Positions 21,001 to 30,224 of a DNA stretch of 64,000 bases are shown piece after piece. Source of the DNA: Aradus depressus (lineage: Eukaryota > Arthropoda > Insecta > Hemiptera > Aradidae); the NCBI GenBank assembly GCA_963662175.1, contig OY759219.1:31662908-31726907 (forward strand), read 5' to 3'. The notes beneath the pieces were generated by a model. The model saw only the letters and a list, made by a program, of their open reading frames with translations, was not told where the DNA came from and made no database searches. The position numbers and the translations under genes are program-made. Position 1 is the first letter of the stretch. Each line of letters starts with the position of its first letter.

Positions 21001-21561
21001 CATAATATATAAAAGTATATATATATCAATACAACTTGTAATTAAAAATAGAAAAAATAACAAAATTAATTAAACAAAAAATTAATTTTGGAAGATACAA
21101 CATTATAAATATGGGCGGAAGTAAAAAAAAAGAAAAATACCAACTGTAGTGAAATGTGTTATATTGAAATGTATAAGGTAAACGAGAGGGCAAATCATAA
21201 TAAAACTGTTTTTCTAAATTTTAAACTATTAGTTACGAAAATAAATATATTATTGATTCTTTCATCGTCATCAATACTTAGAAAATTAATTATTTTATCG
21301 GAGATTGCATTATAATGTGAAATATATTTATTGATAATTTGTTTTAGTATTGGTTTAACATTGGACAAGTTATGAGAAAATGGAGTATGTTATCATTATC
21401 ACTGTTACAATGTGGACAAACAGAGTCAAGCTGAAATTTAGCTGTGTGTTGTATATTTTCCTGAGACCCGTAGTAGTGAAATATTTCACAATTTCACATA
21501 ATAATGAATGAGATCTCCAATATTTTCTCTTATATAACCAGACTCTTGAAACTTGGAGCAT
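20865..21561 (-). mobile_element. LINE family L-C, 3' part
   Basis: The minus strand reads IQHTAKFQLDSVCPHCN, then SDNDNILHFLITCPMLNQY: a CX2C...H...C motif of the kind found after the reverse transcriptase of several LINE clades. The C-terminal segment shared with 16035-16335 follows, interrupted by stops. The 3' UTR ends near 20865 with AATAAAGTTTCTTTTCATTT and contains a long (TA)n tract (about 20958-20999). Confidence 0.72.
20958..20999. repeat. (TA)n microsatellite
   Basis: About 20 uninterrupted TA units within the 3' UTR of the LINE copy, with further shorter ATAT runs to 21027. Confidence 0.9.
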
Positions 21562-21711
21562 TCATTGTTAATGAATAATGTATTTCTACTTCCATTTTAT
21601 ATTTATATTCAACATTTACATATTTACTCTCTTTGTCGTTGTATTATTATTTTGTATTTATTTATTTATTTTATTTATACATTTTTTCCTTTTTTTACTT
21701 TTTTATATCTA

Positions 21712-21965
21712 CAGTTTAAAGAAGTATTGTAATCGTGCGAAAATCCGAGATCGAGATTTCAAGGTCCCCTGAATATGTTTGACAATTTTCGCGATGAAGT
21801 CTGTGTGTGTGTGATTGTTGTGAGTTCTGTAAAGCAAAAACAATTGTAGCTATGAACTTGAAATTCGGAATGAAGGGATCACATGTTCTAACGTAGGTCT
21901 AATTAGATTTTAGCCAAAATCAAACGAAAATTGAGACCACTTTCCCCCAGGACCTAACTTTAAAA
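21712..21965 (-). repeat. R2 dispersed repeat
   Basis: R2 is my label for a family sharing AGGTCCCCTGAATA, CAAAAACAATTGTAGCTATG and CAAACGAAAATTGAGACCAC. Other copies lie at 26290-26560, 40600-41000 and 45590-45960, often next to R1. It is non-coding, of unknown class. Confidence 0.6.
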
Positions 21966-22044
21966 TGTGGTTCATGTATTTGCAATTTTTTTTGAAACTT
22001 TATAAAAATTAAGAAAAATATATATGAGTTGGCCATTACAAGGG

Positions 22045-22312
22045 TGATCTGTAAGCGTGGTTGGTATAAGAAACTCCTGTAATGGCCACATAACGATCGT
22101 GGGTTCGAAACCCGAGTGAGACCCTTTTTATGTGAGGGGGGAAGGTGTCCCATGCTGCCCTTTGGATGGGACGTTAAGCGATGGTCCCGAACCTGTGCGA
22201 TGTTAGGTACTCGTTGCAGACCCCTACCCTAGATGAATATAGAGTTACGAAGGAAAGCTCTGGTAGCAGGCGTTATAACCTAGTAGTTAGAGTCGGGTAT
22301 GTCACAATAACT
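22045..22312 (+). mobile_element. SINE-A, diverged copy
   Basis: B box GGTTCGAAACCCG is intact; the A-box region is degraded. The body has TTTGGATGGGACGTTAAGCG, GGTACTCGTTGCAGACCCCT and a deleted 3' half ending TATGTCACAATAACTAAC. Confidence 0.75.
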
Positions 22313-22529
22313 AACTATATTTTAGATTTTGTTCTCACTTTTAGCTTTGTATTGATTGATCGAAATGAACGTATTGTTTATTTTGTTTAGTTAATATTTA
22401 TATATCTTACAAGTTATGTCATGTACTGAATATTCACATTCACGTACCTATTCTCTACCATTTTACGTTGTGTTAAATATGAATATCTGATAATTTTGTG
22501 TTCTGTTAAATATGAATATGCCTAAGATT

Positions 22530-23105
22530 CAGTGCCGGATTAGCCACGTAGCAAGAGTAGCAAATGCTACCGGCCCCGCGAATTGGGGCGCTCCAACGCC
22601 TGTCTGACCGTAAAAAAATATCAATTTAGATAGGAGGCGAATTAGTGCAGTTGGCTGAGCTACTGAAAACAGATGTGGCTACTGTTATTGACAGCAAGAA
22701 ACAGGAGCCTCTGGAACTGCAATTTTATAAACTTTTATTAAATAATTCTTTAGAATCGTGTTTCCCAAACGTAGAAATTGCCTTGCGCATTTACTTGTCT
22801 CTCATGATCACTAACCGCAGTGGCGAACGTTCTTTTTCAACATTAAAACGTATTAAAAATGAGTTAAGAAACACGATGGGCCAAGAACGTCTTAATCATC
22901 TCACTTTGATGAATATAGAGCATGATTTGCTTAAAGAAGTCAATATTGAAAGTGTTATCTCTAAATTTGCCCATATTAAATCCAGAAAAGTTGATTTGTA
23001 ACAGTTTTGTTTTATTTAATAACCTAAACTTGGAAAACCTAAAGCAAACCAAGGGCCTCTTGACAGAATTTGCTACAGGCCCCTCGCTGGCTTAATCTGG
23101 CACTG
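22530..23105 (+). mobile_element. Internally deleted hAT transposon
   Basis: The TIRs are CAGTGCCGGATTAGCC at the left and, reverse complemented, CAGTGCCAGATTAAGCC at the right (23089-23105). CAGNG...GCC ends and a G/C-rich subterminal region (GGCCCC in both arms) are usual for hAT elements of the ZMYM-like group. Only 576 bp remain, containing the C-terminal transposase frame. No convincing 8-bp duplication is left (CTAAGATT against CTACAAAA). Confidence 0.85.
22645..23001 (+). pseudogene. hAT transposase C-terminal dimerisation domain
   Basis: This 118-residue frame matches the hAT-family C-terminal dimerisation region. A hydrophobic segment (VEIALRIYLSLMITNRS) is followed by the signature GERSFSTLKRIKNELRN and MGQERLNHLTLMNIEHDLL, then FAHIKSRK at the end. 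The N-terminal zinc finger and the catalytic RNase H-like domain, with its DDE residues, are missing, so this is not a working transposase. The frame is open over the whole remaining domain, which suggests a fairly recent deletion derivative. The ATG is simply the first methionine after the left end. Autonomous copies elsewhere in the genome would be needed for movement. Confidence 0.85.
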
Positions 23106-23119
23106 CTACAAAATGATTA

Positions 23120-23170
23120 GTAATACGACAACGAAGTAAAGACGCTGTCAGAGCTAGAGACAGTCACGAT
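23120..23170 (+). repeat. Short repeat shared with 27885-27935
   Basis: AACGAAGTAAAGACGCTGTC and AGAGCTAGAGACAGTCAC match the reverse complement of 27885-27935 with few differences. Unclassified. Confidence 0.55.
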
Positions 23171-23194
23171 AACTCTACGAAGAAACACACGATA

Positions 23195-23945
23195 CAAAAT
23201 TTTATATGTGAATACAGAATTGTGACACCTATTGATTTTCATCCAAATGAGCCGAAAGGGAGGACGGATCAGAAGGGGCTCAACTCAAAAATTCCAATAA
23301 CTGCCTATGTAATGAATGTATCGACATGAAATTATATATTTAAATTCAAACTCCATAAGGATCGCACCTATTACTGTTCCGCGAAAAAGATGTAAGGAAG
23401 CTTGACTTAAATACCCTAATAACTGCTGATGTATCGACACAAAATTTATGAGGATTCAGTAGCCACTAATTAAGTAAATATTGAGTTTTAGCCTAAACGG
23501 CCGATTTGCTTTGGAGGGAGAGAGAAAACTTATTCGATTAATTTGTGCTGTGGAAATGTGTTGGGGATTGACCGACGACTTTTCCAAACTGTGATGTAAT
23601 CACATGTCCAATACATCAGCCGTCTTCTCTTCACAATAGGTGCTATCAGAGTGAAGCATCTGACATTAGCGGCAATATAGGTAAGTGGGGGACCCCATTT
23701 GTCCTATGAGTTACTGGTATAAGCCCCACCCTATATGCTATACTGGCACACATTTACATACCTTTGTGGTCAGATTCAGGCGAAATTGTGCAAATTTATG
23801 CCACTTCTGTAACACTATAGAGGGTGTTTCAGTCGAAGCGTTCATAATTCCACGTGCGTCGAAAATAAGAAATAAAGTCGCACTTCCCCAGAACTTTTCG
23901 CTCCCCCTCCAAAAATTAGCAGAGCGTTTGCGCTAATATTCAACA
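23195..23945. repeat. R1 copies: one plus with repeated units, one minus fragment
   Basis: 23195-23590 (plus) holds two to three diverged internal units (ACACCTATTGATTTTCATCC, CTCAACTCAAAAATTCC, AATGAATGTATCGACATG). About 23870-23945 is minus-strand R1 tail (CACTTCCCCAGAAC, TTTGCGCTAATATTCAA). Between them, 23590-23870 is unassigned. Confidence 0.55.
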
Positions 23946-24704
23946 ATTGAGTCCACCAGAATCAAAACTCACAATATCCAAAAATCAAAATTATGGGAAT
24001 TAACCAAAAACCGCTCTCGACTACAATTCGCTTCGCCGGTTCTTGCAAATTTTTTTTTTACATCCTGTTAGCACTTTAAAATGAAATATATACAAAAACA
24101 ACGGATTTTTATATAGCGTTATATAAATAAAAGCAGTAAAATTTTGGATAATGTGAGTTTTGAAACCAATGTTTGGATAATGTGAGTTTTGATTCCCACC
24201 ACATAGGATAATGTCAGTTTTGTTACCAACTTTCTCAAACATGTATAAATAAATCAAAACCATTCAACATTTTCAAATGCAATGTAAATTTATTGTTACA
24301 ATTATTACAATTTAAAATAATTTTTAAACAATGAAAAATGATTAAAATTGACATATAATTATAATTTTACATAAAGCATAGGTAATAATAAAATTTTATT
24401 TAAAATAAAAACTGCAAAAAAATACAGCACAAAATAAAAAAATAAATGATAACCTCTTTGAGCAGGTTATGCTTGCAAATACTGCTTTCTGATTGGTTAA
24501 AAGACACTTAGTGTCAGAACTAGGATAATGTTAGTTCTGACTCCAACCCTCAACTTCCAGGCCCATTAAATCTAGGATATGGTGACTTTTGATTTTAACC
24601 AACGCCATATTTAAATTCAGCTCAAAAAATTGCAAAAATAACCACTGCCATCTCAATTTTGTTAATTTTGGATATTGTGAGTTTTGATTCTGGAGGCTCA
24701 GTTG
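23944..24704. mobile_element. MITE with about 38-bp TIRs and iterated subterminal motif
   Basis: The left arm (CAATTGAG, then CCAGAATCAAAACTCACAAT) is matched by the inverted right arm (ending GTTG at 24704) over about 38 bp with few mismatches. Internal copies of GGATAATGTGAGTTTTG-like sequence lie at 24146, 24175, 24206, 24521 and 24573. No coding capacity; superfamily unknown; no clear target duplication. Confidence 0.65.
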
Positions 24705-24911
24705 ATTTACATAGTGACTCATAAATAATCTACATTATTGCACCTTGCTTTCGTGCAACATCACCCGTCTATGTTTGTAGAGGGAGCTCGGGATTCTGGT
24801 TAGTGCATAAGTGAGGTTATGGCGGGCCGGGGGCGACTACCGGTCGATCAACGTGTGGCGATCAGTGGTCGCCCCAACCCCGCTTTTTCTGCTGCCGCCA
24901 GAAGCCTACAA

Positions 24912-25365
24912 GGGATCATTCATAAATTACGTAAGGCATTTAGGGGGGGGGGGGGGGGGGGGGTAGAAGCTCAATATTACTAATTCTTACTATAAGGGAG
25001 GGGGGTTAAGAATTTGATCTTATGTAAGTTTTTAAGTTTTTGTTGGAAGAACCTGAAGAACAAAATAATGAACCAGTCATCCCTGTGATTAATTCAATAT
25101 CAGACTGGTTAGTCAGTCCATGGATAAATAAATAAGTCAAGTTTGGATTAATTATTCATTTATATATTTTATTTGGAGTAATTTAATGCAGCAATGAAAA
25201 AGTTAAGACGATTAATCGAAGTATAATTGCAATAAATAATATTTTTTTATCAAACTGTCTTTTATTTTATCAATACGATCATGCGGGGGTGGGGGGGGAG
25301 TTGAAATGTTATGATATCTTACAATAGTGGGGGGGGGGGGGGGGGGGGTCAAATTAGCTTTAAAA
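24912..25365 (+). mobile_element. G-tract-bearing terminal-repeat element, right end lost
   Basis: The left terminus GGGATCATTCATAAATTACG followed by TAAGGCATTTAGG and a G-run resembles the ends of a DNA-transposon family common in arthropods. Two long G-runs (about 24942-24963 and 25330-25348) lie inside. The inverted right terminus is not present, so the element is truncated near 25365. Confidence 0.5.
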
Positions 25366-25439
25366 AAGCCCAAACAGGCTGAACACTGAGTAGCCGGTCT
25401 CCATCACCAGCTGCCGCAGATCCAGTCCCATATATGATC

Positions 25440-25745
25440 CGGTTCTGCGAATCAATTCGTGTCGATAAAATCACTACATGGAAGTTATTAGGGGTTTTTA
25501 ATTGAGCCCCTTCTCTTCAGTCGATATCGCTGAAATTTGATAGGTTATGTCCACAATGGGTTTTGACTTTACATATGAAATCGCAGGTCGATACATTTAT
25601 TGCAGTTATTTGGATTTTTGTGTTAATCCTCTCCCATAATCCTCCCTTTCCAAAGGAACCATTTGGCAGAAAATTAATGGTTTATGTCTTTAAAAGACTT
25701 CGAAGTTACCTATGAAATTTCGTATCGATAGATTTATTCTACCTT
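25440..25745 (-). repeat. R1 copy
   Basis: Minus-orientation R1: AATTCGTGTCGATA, GTCGATATCGCTGAAATT, TTTGACTTTACATATGAAAT and a second unit with CCATTTGGCAGAAAATTAAT. The head is absent. Confidence 0.6.
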
Positions 25746-25904
25746 TTCTATCATTAATACGCGTTCCATTATTGAACGGATACCAAAATCGCGTTCAAAT
25801 GAAAGTATACTCGGAACGCTGGTACACATAAGGAACCTAAGCATCCAATGCTCTTATCCACTCCTTTTTGACTCAACTGAGGAAGTTGTACCAACCCAGG
25901 TTAA

Positions 25905-26122
25905 GTTATCCATGATAGGGGGTAGGGGGGTCTTTAACGAGTACCTGACATCGTACATGCTCCGAACCATCGCTTAACGTCCCATCGAAAGGACGGCGTG
26001 CTCAAGGTTTCTACCTTCAAGGTAAAACCGAAAGGTCACGGCCAGGTTCCGAACCCGGGATCTTGCACTATCACTTACCTCTCAGCAACACTCTTCGCTA
26101 ATAGCTTTACGACGCCTTAATA
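25905..26122 (-). mobile_element. SINE-A, 5' half
   Basis: Plus strand: GGTCTTTAACGAGTACCTGA, CCATCGAAAGGACGGCGTGC, then a B box (GGTTCCGAACCCGG on plus). The head is degraded, ending in GACGCC at 26113-26118. The 3' half is missing. Confidence 0.75.
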
Positions 26123-26289
26123 TATTTACCATTTATCCAGGATCCAGATAGGAACTAGCCAAAACTACTAACACAGTATCTGCACTTCCACAAATGAAAA
26201 ACTCGGAGAGCACTTACAGAATTTTTCAATTGTCTGAGTGGCAATACCATTTAAGATAAAACTATTTTCATTTATTTTATTTTTTTCAC

Positions 26290-26560
26290 TTTCTTATAGT
26301 TACCTACAATATAAACAAGTATTGTATTCTTGCAAAAATCAACTGATTTTCACGTTTCAAGGTCCCCTGAATACATTTTGAAATATGTTGTCTGTGCGTG
26401 TGTGTGAGACACATACAAAAAGACAGAAACGACGTTTTTTTTGTTCATTTTCGTAATCAGGTAGTTCGGAAAACATGAACTTACAACTCAAAACAAAATA
26501 CGGTGAACTGAACATTTCTGATCGATTACATAACTTCCTATTTACATCGATGTAAAATTT
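26290..26560. repeat. R2 copy next to R1 head sequence
   Basis: TTTCAAGGTCCCCTGAATAC and TGTGTGTGAGACAC as in the R2 copy at 21712, followed by R1-like CATTTCTGATCGATTACATA. Confidence 0.5.
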
Positions 26561-26569
26561 ACTTCAATG

Positions 26570-27015
26570 TAAAATTTAAAATATGCAGGCAAACAAAAAA
26601 AATAAAATAAAACCTTATCCTAGAAACCAACAATGTTTCTACGCATCTCCGACAAAAATATATATATACATAAATAAAGAAACTTTGTAGAAAAAAATAA
26701 ATAAATAAAAAAAAAACTGAAAAGATGGAACTGTCGTTAGCAGCATCCTATGGCCTCATTTTTTCCTACTTTTCTGCGAATGAGAGTTCCAAGTCGTAGC
26801 AACTTCTTAACTTGAGGCAACTTTCTGACTTATATCTCTGATAGGAACAACGAGAAAAAAGGGAAACGGAAATAAAATTAAAACTTGACAAAAATAATTT
26901 GTGTAATTTGGTTATGTTTTCTTCCTATTTCTTAAATCTTCGCCATTAAAGTACCTACTTTTTTTTTTGTTGGTAATTTGATATTTTTTTTTAAGAACAT
27001 GAAGTTCTTGGTTTT
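26570..27015. other. No feature recognised
   Basis: AT-rich with A-runs near 26688-26718 and T-runs near 26961-26992. Confidence 0.5.
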
Positions 27016-27019
27016 TTTA

Positions 27020-27345
27020 TTTTCTCAGCTATACTAAGTATAGAGGAAGTTTTGAAATCAGACGAGGAGTTTTGAATGGAATTTCATGTTTTCTGACCTC
27101 CAGATTCCAAGTACGAAATTGTATGTGTGAATTTAGAACACTCTAACGATCAACAACCATTAATTTTTAGCAATATCGACAGAAAGGAAGAGGGAATTCA
27201 GTGGAGGGGGCTCAATTCAAAAATCCTAATAAGTACCGATGTAATAAATTTATCGACACAAAATTTAGTATTAGGATGGTTTTTGAGGAAGAGCGAGAAG
27301 TTAATTGGTTAAATTCTTCTGGTGATTCACCGACGACGTTTTTAC
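27020..27345 (+). repeat. R1, near full length
   Basis: Head (CTATACTAAGTATAGAGG, a small hairpin, then AAGTTTTGAAATCAGAC), middle (TTTTTAGCAATATCGACAG, GGGGGCTCAATTCAAAAATC) and tail (GGTGATTCACCGACGACG) are all present in about 325 bp. Confidence 0.7.
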
Positions 27346-27389
27346 TTTGCTTTACATTAAATATCATGTTTATGCTCTTTTTTTATTTT

Positions 27390-27735
27390 TATTTTACAAA
27401 TAGGTATTTACAAATGTATAAAAAATAAATACAACAAGCAAATGTGCTAATAGAAAGATAATGGCAATGTTAAAAATGTCAAGAGGGGAGACATCACCCA
27501 TTGGTGACACTCACTAGTCATTGAGTTTCTCTCATTTGTAACTAATCACTGTCACTGGTGCTGCTAACAAGGTCTCTAGGATATTGACGCTTAAGACGTC
27601 GTTGGGGAAGTATGGCAGAATGGAGGGCAAGGACTAGCGGATTATTGTGGGAACTAAGAGAGGAAAATAATTTTTTATACGTCAATTTAGCGACTTCGGT
27701 GACAAAAAAGTTAATGTCAGTGTAAAACAAAAGTT
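27390..27735 (-). mobile_element. 5'-truncated jockey-type LINE
   Basis: The minus frame 27542-27730 ends PQRRLKRQYPRDLVSS, the jockey-type C-terminus, preceded by VTEVAKLTYKKLFSSLSS. The 3' UTR at 27390-27540 shares TACAACAAGCAAATGTGCTA and TGTATAAAAAATA with the copy at 18037. No clear TSD. Confidence 0.75.
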
Positions 27736-27739
27736 CTTG

Positions 27740-28260
27740 TAACTAGCGTCAGCTCGGTTTATGTAAAGAGTTACCACGTACTCACGCCCTACACCCTCCA
27801 ATGTGTGACGAAAAGGCAAACAGTTATACATCATGCGCAACAAAGCGAGTGCGCAGCTAAGCTCAGTTGTGGAGGGGATAGGTGAGTGACTGGCTCTAGG
27901 CTCTGACGGCGTCTTTACATCGTTGTGTAACAGATGCCCCACGAGGTTATAAGCCATTCTAGTAAGTGTAATGAAAATTCCTTCTGAATTATTTATTAAT
28001 TATTGTCAACAATTTTATAAGTGATAAGTGAGTTGTCAAATAATTATGTATATATTAAATATTTTAATTAAACGACTATCCTATGTATTGTCAAAAAATT
28101 ATGACAGCTACTCCAAATAAACCTGGATGTGCAAAATGTAGGACTCAAACAGAAGAGTTATTAGGGAAGGAATAAGAGCGTTGGATGCTTTGGTCCCTAG
28201 GTACAGGGGAGACACAGATTCAACAGCATTCAAGTATGTCATGTGACTTTCTGATTACAA
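27740..28260. other. No gene recognised; two short shared repeats
   Basis: 27885-27935 repeats 23120-23170 in inverse orientation. 28163-28195 (GGAATAAGAGCGTTGGATGC) recurs near 40098 and, inverted, near 25843, each close to a SINE-A. The minus ORF 27682-27957 has no recognisable domain. Confidence 0.45.
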
Positions 28261-28264
28261 AAAT

Positions 28265-28550
28265 GAAGAAAAAAAAAAGTCTGACTTTGTTTGCGTGTGT
28301 GTGATTGTGAACACGATAGAATGAATGCATGGACACGAACTTTTATACGTTTATCCAGAACACCATAGCTCCGAATTCTATTGATTTTAAGGGAAATCCG
28401 AAGAAGGGAAAAGGGAAACTAGAAAGGAGGGAAGGATAAAGCTCAAAAAACTCTAATAATTGCCGATATAATGAATGTGACGAATGAGTGTGAGTTCAGT
28501 TTTATCGGCGGAAGTGAAGTGGTGGATCGGAGGAGTTTACTTCACTCCTA
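28265..28550 (+). repeat. R1 copy
   Basis: GTGTGTGATTGTGAACACGA, AATGAATGCATGGACACGAA, TTTATCCAGAACACC, ATTTTAAGGGAAATCCGAAG and CTCTAATAATTGCCGATATA follow the R1 order. Confidence 0.65.
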
Positions 28551-28554
28551 ACAT

Positions 28555-28690
28555 ATGTGATAGTTAAAGATGTTTCATTAGACAGATGGGATGTGCCACT
28601 GATGATGACACAGTTGTGTTGAAAACCAGTTCTGGTAGGAAATAAAACAATCAACATCTTTTATTTCCTTGAGTTAAAAGACTTTCTCCA
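28555..28690 (+). mobile_element. Penelope-like pLTR fragment, family 1
   Basis: Contains the hammerhead motif (28595-28636) followed by GGAAATAAAACA and CATCTTTTATTTCC. It begins with ACATATGTGATAG, the inverted family end, so it seems to have been a palindromic copy that is now mostly deleted. Confidence 0.6.
28595..28636 (+). ncRNA. Hammerhead-ribozyme-like motif, family 1 copy B
   Basis: GCCA, CTGATGA, T, stem II GACAC-AGTT-GTGTT, GAA, stem III AACCAGTT (the palindrome carries one mismatch), C, TGGT. Compared with GACGC-GCGTC in other copies, the fourth base pair of stem II changed from G-C to A-T on both strands, which is a compensatory change. Confidence 0.55.
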
Positions 28691-29100
28691 ACATCATCCA
28701 TTTTAAATTCTCATTGACTTTTCTACTATTTAGATAAAGACGGATTAATTCAGAAACACACTTTTTTCTCTCCTTTTTTCGAGTGGAAAAAAAAGTGTAC
28801 TATTGAACTGTTTTAATCCTTAGATGTGTAAGCTACTCGACCATTTGAAAAAAAAAAAAAGTAGTCATTGCTATTCAGAAGGCGGATGGATTAAGTGGCC
28901 ATGTTCAGTTCTTTTACATTAGCAACGACTACTATTAGTAATCGGATCAGCTTAAAGCCGTTTGAAGTGTAGCTCTGTAGCTCAATGGATAAGCCTGGAA
29001 AAGTCCTAGACTCACGTTTCGTTCACTGGAGCGAGTATGGATTTGAGAGAAGTAAAGGCATGTACCTACTGGTTTAGAGAATCGCATATGAAAGATTGAT
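28691..29100. other. Unassigned; degraded tRNA-like stretch
   Basis: 28971-28997 reads GTAGCTCTGTAGCTCAATGG then ATAAGCC, like a tRNA or SINE A box, but the B-box position (ACGTTTCGTTCAC) is degraded. It is not a functional tRNA gene. Confidence 0.4.
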
Positions 29101-29104
29101 AAAA

Positions 29105-29168
29105 TTCATATGTGATAGTACAATATTTGAAACGAAATTTCTCATAAAAAAAAACATAAGTTGTCTAC
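29105..29168 (-). mobile_element. Penelope-like pLTR end fragment, family 1
   Basis: Plus strand: CATATGTGATAGTACAATAT, then AAATTTCTCATA and ACATAAGTTGTC, the inverted 3' end of family 1 in the same order as at 11797, diverged. Confidence 0.45.
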
Positions 29169-29181
29169 AAATTAGGCTAGT

Positions 29182-29397
29182 TTGGACTCCAACGAATGCT
29201 GCCAATCGGCAAAGTATGAGAGTTTAGCGAACGTATGGTCGTGCGTATCACAACAATACGCGCTATTTTTAATCTCTCAAATTTTAAAATCTCTCCCAAA
29301 AACTCAATTCTCTCATGTGTCATTGCTGCACATAGAAAATGAAATAGCAAAAAATAAAATTTCAGTTGAAAATGGCCAATTTGCTGTAAAAAAATAA
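29182..29397 (+). pseudogene. hAT transposase C-terminal remnant
   Basis: The 71-residue frame contains LKSLPKTQFSHVSLLHIE, then NEIAKNKISVENGQFAVKK. This resembles the end of the hAT dimerisation domain (a leucine-rich 'SxLxLLxIExE' helix and a final F-x-x-K-x-R-like segment). No TIR is visible. The N-terminal part of the frame is unrelated to the family, so it is a fragment. It differs from the hAT at 22530. Confidence 0.45.
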
Positions 29398-29439
29398 AAA
29401 AAATAAAAATTAAAGCTTATTTAATTGAGGTACACCGTG

Positions 29440-29733
29440 TACACTTCCGAAGAGTTTTTTTTGAAAAATAGTTACCTTCATTTTTATTAAATTGAAAAAT
29501 GTGTCTACTTATTATAAACGTATCATGTATTAATTTTGTTTATGTACTCATATATTTTTAAGTATGTATTTTTTCAGTTTTTATTAATTTCATTTTACTT
29601 TTTTTCATTTTTACGTGTTAGACTCAAGTAGTTATAAATCTAATTTATAAGCTATCTTAATGTATAAATTCTTTTGACGTTTTCTATTACCATGTATTGG
29701 TTTAACGGAAATAAATGCATTATTATTATTATT
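29440..29733 (+). mobile_element. LINE 3' UTR with (ATT)n tail
   Basis: Shares ACTTCCGAAGAG, TTAAATTGAAAAATGTGTCT, GTGTTAGACTCAAGTAG and ACCATGTATTGGTTTAACGG with 50425-50742. Ends GGAAATAAATGCATTATTAT. No coding sequence is retained. Confidence 0.75.
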
Positions 29734-29734
29734 G

Positions 29735-30220
29735 ACAATAATGTTGTTAAACACTGTTAATTGCATTTGATCCTTTCCATATAATGCGATGAACAAACTT
29801 TTGATCAGATAGTTTCGACCTTGTAGTAAGACAACAAGTCGTTTTCGAATGTTTTCTTAGCTCCCGACCCGACCTAGTTTTCAAAATAATAGATTCATCA
29901 AAGATTACTAAACGAACACAAGTTGAATGTGAAAAATCACTAGAAATGAAAATAGATAATGAGCTAAGTTGGGGAACTGTTTTTAATCAAATTGACGAAA
30001 ACAAATAATGTAAAAGTCATTCATCAATGTGACAAGATCAAACTGAATGTTGAGAATCAAACTGTTGAGGCGAAAAAAAACAAACTGTAATGTGAATCGG
30101 TGACAAACAGTTGTGGATCCCCCCACCAGAAATGTTTTCAGGAAAACAATTTGGTTAGTTGGGTTAGCGCAAGAAATAGGTAAATAAATATTGAAAATAT
30201 GTATTGGATATCGCATATAG
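29735..30220. other. No feature recognised
   Basis: Moderately AT-rich. The minus ORF 29983-30216 has no recognisable domain. Confidence 0.5.
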
Positions 30221-30224
30221 TAAT

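Noticed and set aside
22522..23113. 8-bp target duplication of the hAT element (CTAAGATT / CTACAAAA)
   Set aside because: Only about half of the positions agree, which is not better than chance in AT-rich sequence.
24818..24911. Start of a transposase gene (MAGRGRLPVDQRVAI...)
   Set aside because: The frame is about 30 residues long before the G-tract element and shows no further domain on either side.
28971..29040. tRNA gene with TAGCTCAATGG
   Set aside because: The B box is degraded and no cloverleaf can be drawn.
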